Counted from the first letter of the stretch, positions 40,201-48,106 are shown. The stretch is 64,000 nt of DNA from Streptomyces sp. QL37 (GCF_002941025.1 NZ_PTJS01000001.1:5461472-5525471), one strand, 5' to 3'. A program made the numbers and translations. Notes: generated from the sequence alone by a model not told the origin.

Positions 40201-40775
40201 AGCTCCTGCACCTCGCCGACGACCCTGACGGCTTCGCGCGGGAGCTCGCCCGCCCCATGCCCCGCCCTCCGCAGCCCGCAGCCCGCCGGGGCACCCGCTT
40301 CCACGCCTGGGTGGAGTCCCGGTTCGAGGAGCTGCCGCTGCCCATGCTGGGCCCGGACGAACTCCCCGGGGGCGACGACAGCGACGCGGACATCGCCGAC
40401 GAGCGTGACCTCGCCGAGCTCAAGGAGGCCTTCGAGCGCACCGCGTACGCCCGGCGCACTCCGTACCGCGTCGAGACCCCGTTCCAGATCACCCTCGGAG
40501 GCCGGGTGATCCGCGGCCGGATCGACGCGGTCTACCGCACCGGCGACTCGTACGAGATCGTCGACTGGAAGACCAGCAGGCACCGCACGGCCGACCCGCT
40601 CCAGCTCGCCGTCTACCGCCTGGCCTGGGCCGAACTGCACGGTCTGCCGCTGGAAGCGGTCGAGGCGACCTTCCTCTACGTGCGTACCGGCGAGACGTCC
40701 CGCCCCACGGGGCTGCCGGGCCGGGAGGAGCTGGAGAAGCTCCTGCTGGACGAGCCACCTCCCCGGGGCCGATAG
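37287..40775 (+). CDS. adnB: AdnB-type helicase-nuclease subunit
   Basis: A 1162-residue UvrD-like helicase fused to a RecB-family nuclease. GAGSGKTT (about 39-46), LLDEYQDTS (about 268-276), GDPCQAIYGWRG and TAHKSKGLEWD are helicase motifs; GRIDAVY and EIVDWKTSR (about 1077-1094) are nuclease motifs. I chose GTG 37287 because the sequence from SSRITDPEQL is family-like and TAGCCT lies 7 nt before it; an ATG at 37224 overlapping the adnA stop is a good alternative. A linker near residues 850-880 has an acidic Pro/Tyr repeat (DEPPYE units), probably disordered. It forms the second half of the AdnAB motor-nuclease. Confidence 0.86.
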   Translation: MSSRITDPEQLKELLGIPFTPEQTACITAPPAPQVIVAGAGSGKTTVMAARVVWLVGTGQVAPEQVLGLTFTNKAAGELSERVRKALVAAGVTDPDVIDPDNPPGEPSISTYHAFAGRLLTDHGLRIGLEPTTRLLADATRYQLAARVLREAPGPYPALTRSFPTLVSDLLALDAELAEHLVRPEQLAEHDTALLHTLETARLTNAELRKLPETAEARRELLQLTRRYRAAKRGRDLLDFGDQIALSAELALTRPEVGAILRDEFRVVLLDEYQDTSVAQRLLLAALFGGGGGSGTAGHAVTAVGDPCQAIYGWRGASVANLDDFPHHFPHADGTPATRYSLSENRRSGGRLLHLANGLAEPLRAMHEGVEALRPAPGAERDGTVRCALLRTHAEEIDWLGDSIAHLVRTGTAPGEIAVLCRTAGDFPRIQAALVARDIPVEVVGLSGLLHLPEVADLVAVCEVLQDPGANASLVRLLTGPRWRIGPRDLALLGRRARLLVHRSTAGDEADPDRRLAEAVEGIDPAEVISLADALDTFLESGGSEDDQLPFSAEARVRFARLATELRDLRRSLADPLMDVLHRVLATTGLEVELSASPHALAARRRETLANFLDVAAGFAAVDGEATLLAFLGFLRTAAQYEKGLDNALPGGENTVKVLTAHKSKGLEWDVVAVPGLVGGQFPSTQSRDAWTSQSQVLPHALRGDAATLPALHSFDAKGLKAFKEELKGHQHTEELRLGYVTFTRPRSLLLGSGHWWGPSQKKPRGPSAFLDALYEHCAAGHGEIEVWADEPGEDEENPALQEKDADQAWPLPLDDTAMARRRAARDTVLAHLEALAATPVPDVYEAQEPPHDDEPPYEDEPPYEDEVPPYDEEDAPYDDPFPDGEPVVSTVRAPSPDGGQDPDGTGPPPHGTAPAPHVPAARAPADEALTPEETRALASWDRDLDALAGELRRARAAVRDVVVPATLSATQLLHLADDPDGFARELARPMPRPPQPAARRGTRFHAWVESRFEELPLPMLGPDELPGGDDSDADIADERDLAELKEAFERTAYARRTPYRVETPFQITLGGRVIRGRIDAVYRTGDSYEIVDWKTSRHRTADPLQLAVYRLAWAELHGLPLEAVEATFLYVRTGETSRPTGLPGREELEKLLLDEPPPRGR

Positions 40776-40778
40776 GCT
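40773..40778 (+). promoter_or_regulatory. -10 box of a leaderless promoter, overlapping the adnB stop
   Basis: TAGGCT starts on the TAG stop codon of adnB and ends 7 nt before the ATG at 40786. No ribosome site is seen. Confidence 0.5.
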
Positions 40779-40785
40779 CATAAGC

Positions 40786-42180
40786 ATGAGCGACACCCCG
40801 GACAGCGCCGTCCGTACGTACACCGAGCAGCACCGCGCGGCCTTCCTCGACGACCTCGCCGAGTGGCTGCGCATCCCGTCCGTGTCCGCTCAGCCGGAGC
40901 ACGACGGGGACGTACGGCGCAGTGCCGAGTGGCTGTCCGCCAAGCTCGCGGAGACCGGGTTCCCGGTCACCGAGATCTGGGAGACGCCGGGCGCTCCGGC
41001 GGTCTTCGCCGAGTGGCCCTCGGAGGACCCGGACGCACCCGTCGTCCTCGTCTACGGCCACCACGACGTGCAGCCCGCGGCCCGCGAGGACGGCTGGAGC
41101 AGCGACCCGTTCGACCCGGTGATCCGCGACGGCAGGATGTACGGACGCGGTGCGGCCGACGACAAGGGCCAGGTGTTCTTCCACACACTCGGAGTCCGCG
41201 CCCACCTCGCCGCGACCGGCCGCACGGCCCCCGCCGTGCACCTCAAGCTCCTGGTCGAGGGCGAGGAGGAGTCGGGCTCGCCGCACTTCCGCGCGCTGGC
41301 CGAGGAGCGGTCGGCCCGCCTCGCGGCCGATGCCGTGATCGTCTCCGACACCGGCATGTGGGACGAGAACACCCCGACCGTCTGCACGGGTATGCGCGGC
41401 CTCGCGGAGTGCGAGATCGAGCTGTACGGGCCGGACCAGGACATCCACTCCGGGTCCTTCGGCGGTGCGGTGCCCAACCCCGCGACCGCACTCGCCCGCC
41501 TCGTCGCGGCCCTCCACGACACGGAGGGCAGGGTCGCGGTCCCCGGCTTCTACGACGGCGTCGCCGAGCTCACCGAGACAGAACGCGCCCTCTTCGCGGA
41601 GCTGCCCTTCGACGAGGACGTATGGCTGCGCACGGCCGCCTCCCACGCCGCTGAGGGTGAGGCCGGCTACTCCACCCTGGAGCGCGTCTGGGCCCGCCCC
41701 ACCGCCGAGGTCAACGGCATCGGCGGCGGTTACCAGGGGGCGGGCAGCAAGACCGTCATCCCCTCGTCCGCCCTGGTGAAGCTGAGCTTCCGGCTGGTCG
41801 CGGGCCAGGACCCGGAGCGGATCCAGGAAGCGGTCCGCACCTGGGCCGAGGCCCGGATCCCGGCCGGAGTCCGCCACCGGATCACCTTCGCCCCCGCCAC
41901 CCGCCCCTGTCTGACGCCTCTGGACCATCCCGCCCTCCAAGCGGTGGCCCGGGCCATGGGGCGGGCCTTCGGGACGAAGATCCTCTTCACCCGCGAGGGA
42001 GGCTCGGGCCCCGCCGCCGACCTTCAGGACGTACTCGGCGCACCGGTCCTCTTCCTGGGCATCTCCGTACCGTCCGACGGCTGGCACGGCCCCGACGAGA
42101 AGGTCGAACTCGACCTGCTCCTCAAAGGCGTGGAGACCACCGCCCACCTGTGGGGCGAGCTGGCCGACGCACTCCGCTGA
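40786..42180 (+). CDS. M20 family dipeptidase
   Basis: A 464-residue metallopeptidase of the M20/M28-like carnosinase type. Metal ligands are seen in YGHHDVQPA near residue 88, GRGAADDKG near 122, the catalytic Glu pair in LVEGEEESGS near 155, the Asp in VSDTGMW near 187, and the His in DGWHGPDEKV near 435. The dimerisation domain carries the GPDQDIHSGSFGG element near 218. It hydrolyses dipeptides in the cytosol. The start is supported by the leaderless promoter. nudC follows after about 45 bp in the same direction. Confidence 0.9.
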   Translation: MSDTPDSAVRTYTEQHRAAFLDDLAEWLRIPSVSAQPEHDGDVRRSAEWLSAKLAETGFPVTEIWETPGAPAVFAEWPSEDPDAPVVLVYGHHDVQPAAREDGWSSDPFDPVIRDGRMYGRGAADDKGQVFFHTLGVRAHLAATGRTAPAVHLKLLVEGEEESGSPHFRALAEERSARLAADAVIVSDTGMWDENTPTVCTGMRGLAECEIELYGPDQDIHSGSFGGAVPNPATALARLVAALHDTEGRVAVPGFYDGVAELTETERALFAELPFDEDVWLRTAASHAAEGEAGYSTLERVWARPTAEVNGIGGGYQGAGSKTVIPSSALVKLSFRLVAGQDPERIQEAVRTWAEARIPAGVRHRITFAPATRPCLTPLDHPALQAVARAMGRAFGTKILFTREGGSGPAADLQDVLGAPVLFLGISVPSDGWHGPDEKVELDLLLKGVETTAHLWGELADALR

Positions 42181-42224
42181 ATCTCTGAACGCCCGATCCA
42201 CCCCCGGGGGAGTAGGAAGCACCT

Positions 42225-43172
42225 GTGAGCACCTTCGACAACGCCACCGCAGACCGCCCGATCGGTCTCACCGCGCCCAGCGGCATCGACCGCGCCGCGC
42301 ACCACCGGCTCGACGAGGCCTGGCTCGCCGCGGCCTGGAGCCACCCGACGACCAGAGTCTTCGTCGTCTCCGGGGGCCAGGCGCTCATCGACGACACCCC
42401 CGACGGCGGCACCGAGCTCGTCATGACACCCGCCTTCGAGGCGCCCGTCACCGAGACCCACCGCTACTTCCTGGGCACCGACGAGGACGGCGTGAGCTAC
42501 TTCGCGCTCCAGAAGGACTCCCTTCCGGGCCGCATGGACCAGTCCGCACGGCCCGCCGGTCTCCGTGAGGCCGGGATGCTCCTCGGCCCGCGTGACGCCG
42601 GACTGATGGTGCACGCGGTCGCTCTGGAGAACTGGCAGCGGCTGCACCGCTTCTGCTCACGCTGCGGCGAGCGCACCGTCATCGCGGCGGCGGGGCACAT
42701 CCGCCGTTGCCAGGCCTGCGGGGCAGAGCACTACCCGCGCACCGACCCCGCCGTGATCATGCTGGTCACGGACGACCAGGACCGTGCCCTGCTGGGACGC
42801 CAGGTGCACTGGCCCGAGGGCCGCTTCTCGACCCTCGCCGGCTTCGTCGAGCCGGGGGAGTCGATCGAGCAGTCCGTGGCCCGCGAGGTGTTCGAGGAGG
42901 CCGGGGTCGTCATCGGCGAGGTCGAGTACATCGCCAGCCAGCCCTGGCCGTTCCCCTCCAGCCTGATGCTCGGCTTCATGGCGCGCGCCACCTCCTCCGA
43001 GATCGACGTGGACGGCGAGGAGATCGAGGAGGCCCGCTGGTTCTCCCGCGAGGAGCTGACCGCCGCCTTCGACTCGGGTGAGGTCCTGCCCCCGTTCGGC
43101 GTCTCGATCGCGGCGCGTCTGATCGAGCTCTGGTACGGCAAGCCGCTCCCGAAGCCCGGCGCCATCGGCTGA
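42225..43172 (+). CDS. nudC: NAD(+)/NADH diphosphatase NudC
   Basis: A 315-residue NUDIX enzyme that hydrolyses NADH and may remove NAD caps from RNA. The zinc ribbon is FCSRCGERT and RCQACGAEHYPR (about 143-170), followed by the NudC-type YPRTDPAVIML. The Nudix box begins GFVEPGESIEQSVAREVFEEAGV near residue 206 with all catalytic Glu residues. SQPWPFPSSLMLGF matches the SQPWPFPxS motif specific for NudC. Length is normal. The GTG follows a GGAGTAGGA stretch. Probably in one transcript with the dipeptidase gene; a terminator follows. Confidence 0.93.
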   Translation: MSTFDNATADRPIGLTAPSGIDRAAHHRLDEAWLAAAWSHPTTRVFVVSGGQALIDDTPDGGTELVMTPAFEAPVTETHRYFLGTDEDGVSYFALQKDSLPGRMDQSARPAGLREAGMLLGPRDAGLMVHAVALENWQRLHRFCSRCGERTVIAAAGHIRRCQACGAEHYPRTDPAVIMLVTDDQDRALLGRQVHWPEGRFSTLAGFVEPGESIEQSVAREVFEEAGVVIGEVEYIASQPWPFPSSLMLGFMARATSSEIDVDGEEIEEARWFSREELTAAFDSGEVLPPFGVSIAARLIELWYGKPLPKPGAIG

Positions 43173-43193
43173 CGGCCGGGGCGGACAGGGCGA

Positions 43194-43222
43194 CGGCCCC
43201 GGGGGAATTCCGCCCGGGGCCG
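43194..43222. terminator. Terminator between nudC and the GNAT gene
   Basis: CGGCCCCGGG (43194-43203) pairs with CCCGGGGCCG (43213-43222) around a 9-nt loop. It lies between convergent genes and can serve both. Confidence 0.7.
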
Positions 43223-43224
43223 CT

Positions 43225-43783
43225 TCAGCGCAGAGCCAGCAGCATCACGTCGTGGAGATCCGCGCCCTCCCCCCCACGGCCGCGCCTCGCCGACCTTGCG
43301 GTATCCCCACGACCGATAGGCGGCCGACGCCGCCTCACTGCCCGGGTGGACGTTCAACAGCACCCGCTCGGCACCGATGCCGTCGAGCAGCGCCTCGTGC
43401 AGACGACGCGCGACGCCCCGTCCACGCCACGGGCCCCGCACGGCGAGTTCCATGAATCCGAAGGTGCGGTGCCCGTCCTCGCGCCGCATGTCCTCGGGCA
43501 CCGGCTCGGTCAGTTCGTCCCACCAGCCCGTGCCGGGACCGAGCGTGAAGCCGTACGCCATGCCGACCGGCTCGCCGTCCTCGTGGCGGGCCAGGGCGGC
43601 GCGGAAGGTGAGATCGCGAGCCTGGACGGGGAAGCGGCGGAAGGCGGCGGCGACGTCGTCCTCGTCCTCCTCGTAAGGAGGCCCGGCGAACGCCTCGGCG
43701 TAGACCGTCCTGAACGCTTCCTCGGCCCGCACCGCGGCCGGTCCGTCCATGCGCTGAACCGCGACGGTCCCCCGCTGTGTCAT
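43225..43783 (-). pseudogene. GNAT N-acetyltransferase, frameshifted in a C7 tract
   Basis: An acetyltransferase of about 185 residues, starting MTQRGTVAVQRMDG with the acetyl-CoA site VRGPWRGRGVARRLHEAL and a late SAAYRSWGYRKVGEAR. After EARPWG the frame goes wrong at seven Cs (43269-43275; Gs on the coding strand). Removing one base restores a normal ending, EGADLHDVMLLALR and stop at 43225. As read, translation continues about 180 residues into antisense nudC sequence. A homopolymer sequencing error is the likeliest cause, slippage or a real mutation the alternative. Acceptor substrate unknown. Confidence 0.75.
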
Positions 43784-43862
43784 GTGGTCCCCCCCCTCGC
43801 GCGGCCTCGCGGTGCGCCCGCCGCCTTCTCGTTCCGCCCCGGGGACGAACCGGAGTACACGA

Positions 43863-43894
43863 AACCCCCGATCAGCTCCAGGCCGATCAGGGGT
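43863..43894 (-). terminator. Terminator of the mycoredoxin gene
   Basis: Near 43863 AACCCC pairs with GGGGTT near 43889, with a further GATC pairing inside. On the minus strand it ends GGGGGTTTCG, shortly after the mycoredoxin stop. Confidence 0.5.
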
Positions 43895-43909
43895 TGTGCG
43901 GCACGCCGG

Positions 43910-44167
43910 TCAGACGCCGAGCGCCTGCTTCACCTGAGCGAGGCTCGGGTTGGTCATGACGACCTCGGAGCCTCCCTGCGAGGGAACCACCAGGACCGTC
44001 GGAACCGTCTGGTTCCCGCCGTTCGCCTTCTCGACGAAGGCCGCCGACTCCGGGTCCTGCTCGATGTTGACCTCGGTGTACGCGATGCCTTCGCGGTCCA
44101 TCTGCCCCTTGAGCCGGCGGCAGTAGCCGCACCATGTGGTGCTGTACATCGTCACAGTGCCCGGCAT
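43910..44167 (-). CDS. mrx1: Mycoredoxin
   Basis: An 85-residue glutaredoxin-fold protein that reduces mycothiol mixed disulfides. The active site WCGYC has Cys13 and Cys16; the cis-Pro TVPTV near residue 59 is present. It begins MPGTVTMYSTTWCGYC, and ATG 44167 has AAGGAG at 9 nt. Length and motifs are normal for Mrx1. It diverges from uvrD2. Cytosolic, likely active in oxidative stress along with the repair genes nearby. Confidence 0.88.
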   Translation of the reverse strand: MPGTVTMYSTTWCGYCRRLKGQMDREGIAYTEVNIEQDPESAAFVEKANGGNQTVPTVLVVPSQGGSEVVMTNPSLAQVKQALGV

Positions 44168-44343
44168 GTCGTCGGCGCTCCTTCGTCTTGTCCGTCTGAA
44201 CGCGGGACCGTCCGCACGCTCCCGCATGGAGGGAACGCACGGGACCTGACCACCATTCCCCGCGGTCCCCGGCCGGTATGACGAACGGCACCCCCTGTGG
44301 ACAACCGCCGCGGCCGCCCCTCACGACCTGGCAGCATGGCAGG

Positions 44344-46566
44344 GTGACAGCAGCAACGCATTCCACCCTCTTCCCGCAGGTCCCCGACTCCGCGGACGCC
44401 GTGCTGGACGGGCTCGACCCCGAGCAGCGCGAGGTCGCGCTGGCCCTCGGCGGACCCGTGTGCGTGCTGGCCGGAGCCGGGACGGGCAAGACGAGGGCGA
44501 TCACGCACCGCATCGCGTACGGGGTGCGTGCGGGGATCCTCCAGCCGACGACCGTGCTCGCCGTCACCTTCACCAACCGGGCGGCGGGGGAGATGCGGGG
44601 CCGGCTCCGCCAGCTCGGAGCCACGGGTGTCCAGGCGCGTACGTTCCACTCCGCGGCCCTGCGCCAGCTCCAGTACTTCTGGCCGAAAGCAGTCGGTGGC
44701 GATCTTCCACGACTGGTGGAGCGCAAGGTCCAGCTGGTCGCCGAGGCCGCGGCCCGCTGCGGGGTCCGGCTCGACCGCAACGAACTGCGGGACACCACCA
44801 GCGAGATCGAGTGGGCCAAGGTCACGCAGACCGTCCCCGCCGACTACCCGGCAGCGGTGGCCAAGACCCAGCGGGACGTCCCGCGCGACCCGGCCGAGCT
44901 CTCCCAGATCTACGCGATGTACGAGCAGCTGAAGCGCGACAGGTCCGTGATCGACTTCGAGGACGTGCTGCTGCTCACCGTCGGCATCCTCCAGGACCGT
45001 CACGACATCGCCGAGCACGTGCGCCGGCAGTACCAGCACTTCGTCGTCGACGAGTACCAGGACGTCAGCCCGCTCCAGCAGCGGCTCCTCGACCTCTGGC
45101 TCGGAGACCGGGACGATCTCTGTGTCGTCGGCGACGCCGGCCAGACGATCTACTCCTTCACCGGTGCCACCCCCGACCACCTGCTGAATTTCCGCACCCG
45201 TCATCCGGACGCGACGGTGGTCAAGCTGGTGCGCGACTACCGCTCCACACCCCAGGTAGTCCACCTGGCCAACGGCCTGCTGAGCCAGGCCCGGGGCCGG
45301 GCGGCCGAACACCGCCTGGAGCTGGTCTCCCAGCGGGACAAGGGCCCCGAACCCGTCTACACGGAGTACACGGACGAGCCCGCCGAGGCGGAGGGCACCG
45401 CACGCCGGATCCGTGATCTGATCGCCGCCGGCGTCCCGGCCGGTGAGATCGCCGTGCTGTACCGGGTCAATTCCCAGTCCGAGGTCTACGAGCAGGCACT
45501 CGCGGACGCGGGCGTGCCCTACCAGCTGCGCGGCGCCGAGCGCTTCTTCGACCGGCCCGAGGTGCGGGAGGCGGGTGTCGCCCTGCGCGGTGCCGCCCGC
45601 GCGGGAGGCAACGACGCGCTGCTCGACGGCGCCGACGACCTGCCCTCCGAGGTGCGGGCGGTGCTCTCCACCAAGGGATGGACCTCCAAGCCTCCGGCCG
45701 GCTCAGGAGCGGTGCGCGACCGCTGGGAGTCCCTCGCCGCCCTGGTGCGCCTGGCCGAGGACTTCGAACAGGCCAAGCCGGGGGCGACGCTCTCCGATCT
45801 CGTGGCCGAGCTCGACGAGCGGGCCGCCGCCCAGCACGCGCCCACGGTCCAGGGGGTCACCCTGGCGTCGCTGCACTCGGCGAAGGGCCTGGAGTGGGAC
45901 GCCGCGTTCCTCGTCGGGCTGACCGAGGGGATGATGCCCATCGCCTACGCCAAGACGGACGAACAGGTCGAGGAGGAACGCCGCCTGCTGTACGTCGGTG
46001 TCACCCGGGCCCGTTTCCACCTCTCGCTGTCCTGGGCCCTGTCCCGGTCGCCGGGCGGCCGGGGGAACCGCAGGGCGACCCGCTTCCTCAACGGGCTGCG
46101 GCCCGGCTCGGCCGCGCTCGGCACGCGGGGCGGCGCCGGAGGAGGAGGCGGCATCGACCGCGGCTCCCGCGTGGGCACGGGCGGTGCCGGCACGGAGAGG
46201 CCGGTCCGGGCCGGTCGGAGGGGCCCTGTCCGGTGCCGGGTCTGCGGCAAGACGCTCACCGAGGCCGGCGAGATGAAACTGATGCGCTGCGAGGACTGTC
46301 CCTCGGACATGGACGAGGGACTGTACGAGCGGCTGCGCGAGTGGCGCGCGGACCGGGCGAAGGAGATCAGCCAGCCCGCGTACTGCGTCTTCACCGACAA
46401 GACGCTGATGGCGATCGCCGAGGCCGAGCCGGTCAGCGAGGGGGAGCTGGTCGTCATCGCCGGTGTCGGCAACCGGAAGCTGACCAGGTTCGGGGCCGAC
46501 GTGCTGGCCATCTGCGCAGGTCGGACGGTGGGTCAGGAGCTCGGCGAGGGCGACGGCGACGTGTGA
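44344..46566 (+). CDS. uvrD2: ATP-dependent DNA helicase UvrD2
   Basis: A 740-residue superfamily 1A helicase of the actinobacterial UvrD2 type. GAGTGKTR near residue 44, TFTNRAAGEM, VVDEYQDVSPLQ near 235, GDAGQTIYSFTGA and SLHSAKGLEWD are the helicase motifs. A Gly-rich linker leads to a tetracysteine motif (CRVCG...CEDC, about 632-653) and a C-terminal HRDC domain, the layout of mycobacterial UvrD2. GTG 44344 starts MTAATHSTLFP; CAGCAT 6 nt upstream could be a weak leaderless -10. It acts in DNA unwinding and repair. The wblC leader region follows. Confidence 0.9.
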   Translation: MTAATHSTLFPQVPDSADAVLDGLDPEQREVALALGGPVCVLAGAGTGKTRAITHRIAYGVRAGILQPTTVLAVTFTNRAAGEMRGRLRQLGATGVQARTFHSAALRQLQYFWPKAVGGDLPRLVERKVQLVAEAAARCGVRLDRNELRDTTSEIEWAKVTQTVPADYPAAVAKTQRDVPRDPAELSQIYAMYEQLKRDRSVIDFEDVLLLTVGILQDRHDIAEHVRRQYQHFVVDEYQDVSPLQQRLLDLWLGDRDDLCVVGDAGQTIYSFTGATPDHLLNFRTRHPDATVVKLVRDYRSTPQVVHLANGLLSQARGRAAEHRLELVSQRDKGPEPVYTEYTDEPAEAEGTARRIRDLIAAGVPAGEIAVLYRVNSQSEVYEQALADAGVPYQLRGAERFFDRPEVREAGVALRGAARAGGNDALLDGADDLPSEVRAVLSTKGWTSKPPAGSGAVRDRWESLAALVRLAEDFEQAKPGATLSDLVAELDERAAAQHAPTVQGVTLASLHSAKGLEWDAAFLVGLTEGMMPIAYAKTDEQVEEERRLLYVGVTRARFHLSLSWALSRSPGGRGNRRATRFLNGLRPGSAALGTRGGAGGGGGIDRGSRVGTGGAGTERPVRAGRRGPVRCRVCGKTLTEAGEMKLMRCEDCPSDMDEGLYERLREWRADRAKEISQPAYCVFTDKTLMAIAEAEPVSEGELVVIAGVGNRKLTRFGADVLAICAGRTVGQELGEGDGDV

Positions 46567-46579
46567 GAAAAACTCGTCG

Positions 46580-46619
46580 AAAAAATAGTTTGCGCCCACA
46601 GCAGTCGTCACCATAGGTT
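46580..46619 (+). promoter_or_regulatory. wblC promoter with WhiB7-type AT-rich element
   Basis: AAAAAAT (46580-46586) lies just before a -35 TTGCGC (46590-46595), and TAGGTT (46614-46619) follows at 18 bp. An AT-rich patch next to the -35 is the hallmark of WhiB7/WblC-activated sigma-A promoters, so wblC is probably autoregulated. The leader would be about 600 nt. Confidence 0.7.
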
Positions 46620-46733
46620 CTTAACCACGGGAACAGCGACTTCTCTGAAGCCCTGACTCCGTGCTGTACTTATCCGAATACCGCAGGATCGGCCCCGGCC
46701 GGTCCCTTGAGACGCCGAGAGGAGGCGATTGTC

Positions 46734-47057
46734 GTGATCAGCATCATCAACACCATCAAAATGACCGATCCGTCGGTCGTCTCCACCTGCTCGCTCGGCC
46801 TCACCCGCTCTTCGGAGCTCTCGCTTCGTGGCACCGGTGTGTCCGGCATCTCCGTGGTCAGCCCGCTGTCCCTGGCGAGCCTGCCCGTGCGAGAGCGCAA
46901 TGAGCGACCGACCGAGGCACCGGCAGCAGCAGTAGCGAAGGGACAGGCCTCGGCCTATGCCTTTGCGGCAGCCGGTGCCGGAGCCAAGAAGCAGACGACG
47001 CAGCACCACACGATGTGGGCCTTCCGTGGGCCTGAACCCTGGAGTGATCCAGCCTGA
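46734..47057 (+). CDS. Upstream ORF of wblC (regulatory leader peptide)
   Basis: A 107-residue ORF beginning MISIINTIKMTDPSVVSTCS in the wblC leader. GTG 46734 has an excellent GAGAGGAGG site at 8 nt. It has no known domain; the sequence is rich in Ser, Leu and Ala and ends FRGPEPWSDPA. Its stop lies in the 5' arm of a small hairpin (47052-47069) and 24 nt before an intrinsic terminator. whiB7/wblC genes of actinobacteria are known to be controlled by an upstream ORF through antibiotic-sensitive attenuation. I take this to be that element rather than an enzyme. Confidence 0.7.
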   Translation: MISIINTIKMTDPSVVSTCSLGLTRSSELSLRGTGVSGISVVSPLSLASLPVRERNERPTEAPAAAVAKGQASAYAFAAAGAGAKKQTTQHHTMWAFRGPEPWSDPA

Positions 47058-47069
47058 GAGCAATCAGGC
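47052..47069 (+). promoter_or_regulatory. Hairpin over the uORF stop, possible antiterminator part
   Basis: GCCTGA (47052-47057) pairs with TCAGGC (47064-47069). The 5' arm includes the stop codon of the upstream ORF, so a ribosome there would block it. GGCC segments close by could pair with the terminator arms. Confidence 0.45.
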
Positions 47070-47080
47070 CGGCGCCTTCA

Positions 47081-47123
47081 GGGCCGCGGAACCCCACTCG
47101 GGATCCGCGGCCCTTTTGTTTTG
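47081..47123 (+). terminator. Intrinsic terminator (attenuator) in the wblC leader
   Basis: GGGCCGCGGA (47081-47090) pairs with TCCGCGGCCC (47104-47113), followed by TTTTGTTTTG (47114-47123). This is a textbook intrinsic terminator, rare in Streptomyces, placed between the uORF and wblC, where it would abort transcription unless antitermination occurs. Confidence 0.88.
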
Positions 47124-47227
47124 TCCGAACGGATGAGACGAGACGAAGGAGCCTCGGGACAGCAGGACCTGGTACCAGCCGCCAACCGGCCAACAGGCCG
47201 GCACGACCAGACGAGGACAACGCCACC

Positions 47228-47596
47228 GTGCAACTCGAGACGCACGCCCCGTCCGTACCGCCTTCCGACACGATCTCCCCGCCCGGCCTCACGGAGGACT
47301 CCACCTTGATCCCCCTCACCGCGCTCACCGCGCTCGACGACGCCATCGAGAACCTCGGCGTACCCGTCCCCTGCCGTTCCTACGACCCGGAGGTCTTCTT
47401 CGCCGAGTCCCCGGCCGACGTCGAGTACGCCAAGTCCCTCTGCCGGACCTGTCCGCTGATCGAGGCCTGCCTCGCCGGCGCCAAGGAGCGGCGCGAGCCG
47501 TGGGGCGTCTGGGGCGGAGAGCTCTTCGTCCAGGGCGTCGTCGTCGCCCGCAAGCGGCCGCGTGGCCGTCCGCGCAAGAACCCGGTCGCGGCGTGA
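47228..47596 (+). CDS. wblC: WhiB-family regulator WblC (WhiB7)
   Basis: A 122-residue transcriptional activator with a 4Fe-4S cluster that binds sigma-A and turns on intrinsic antibiotic resistance genes. The cluster ligands are Cys49, Cys72, Cys75 and Cys81 (C-x22-CxxC-x5-C). GVWGGELF (93-100) is the WhiB beta-turn, and the C-terminal RGRPRKN (112-118) is the AT-hook specific to WhiB7. GTG 47228 is the only start in front of the conserved region with an AGGA nearby. The leader upstream holds its promoter, an upstream ORF and a terminator. Confidence 0.93.
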   Translation: MQLETHAPSVPPSDTISPPGLTEDSTLIPLTALTALDDAIENLGVPVPCRSYDPEVFFAESPADVEYAKSLCRTCPLIEACLAGAKERREPWGVWGGELFVQGVVVARKRPRGRPRKNPVAA

Positions 47597-47605
47597 CTCC
47601 CGGCC

Positions 47606-47623
47606 TGGGGGTCATGTCCCCCA
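47606..47623 (+). terminator. Small hairpin after wblC
   Basis: TGGGGG (47606-47611) pairs with CCCCCA (47618-47623) 10 nt after the wblC stop. It could be a weak terminator or an RNA-stabilising 3' end. Confidence 0.35.
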
Positions 47624-47688
47624 CACGAACTAAGCGCATCGGAACCATCGACCGTCCCCAGACCCATGACCCCCGGAATCAGGCACCA

Positions 47689-47952
47689 ATGACCACCACG
47701 ACGAGGGAGCCCGTCGGCTCCGCCACCCCGGACGTCACCATCATCGGCGCGAACGACTCGCGCCAGAACAGGACCCGCGAGATGCAACTCATCCCAGAAG
47801 CCCTGGCTCGTGCGCATATGCACGACCGCCTGAGGGAAGCCGAGGAGGGACGTCAGGCAGTACGCCTGATGGCCGCCCGGCGGATGCAGCGCCGTGCGGA
47901 GCGTGCCTCGATGCGCGCCCGCCGCGCGCTCGCCATGGCCGTCATGCACTGA
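47689..47952 (+). CDS. Small hypothetical protein downstream of wblC
   Basis: An 87-residue protein starting MTTTTREPVGSATPDVTIIG. Its second half is a long, strongly basic helix (ARAHMHDRLREAEEGRQAVR, then an Arg/Ala/Met-rich stretch to the end MAVMH), probably a coiled coil or nucleic-acid-binding helix. The ATG at 47689 has an AGG site. It lies 93 bp after wblC in the same direction, and similar small ORFs follow wblC in other Streptomyces as far as I recall. Function unknown. Confidence 0.6.
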   Translation: MTTTTREPVGSATPDVTIIGANDSRQNRTREMQLIPEALARAHMHDRLREAEEGRQAVRLMAARRMQRRAERASMRARRALAMAVMH

Positions 47953-48094
47953 CAGCCGCACCAGCAGTACGGCGCACCACGGCTGCCGGGCCACCGCTCG
48001 GCCCCTGAGGCAGCCACCCTCCCCATCAGCGGGGCCGGCCCGAACAGGCCGGCCCCGCAGTGCGTTGCGGCGCGCGCCGCCCGGCCCGCGGCGT

Positions 48095-48100
48095 TATCGT
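48095..48100 (+). promoter_or_regulatory. -10 box of a leaderless promoter
   Basis: TATCGT is 6 nt before the GTG at 48107 with no ribosome site. Confidence 0.4.
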
Positions 48101-48106
48101 CGCGAG

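Noticed and set aside
36912..40874. A 1320-codon open frame on the minus strand
   Set aside because: It is antisense to adnAB, which has complete helicase and nuclease motifs. Long antisense frames are expected at this GC content; the translation is low-complexity Gly/Arg/Val with no domain.
43276..43783. GNAT frame continuing to 42731 as a genuine 350-residue fusion
   Set aside because: The added sequence is antisense to nudC and without a domain; a one-base homopolymer frameshift explains it.
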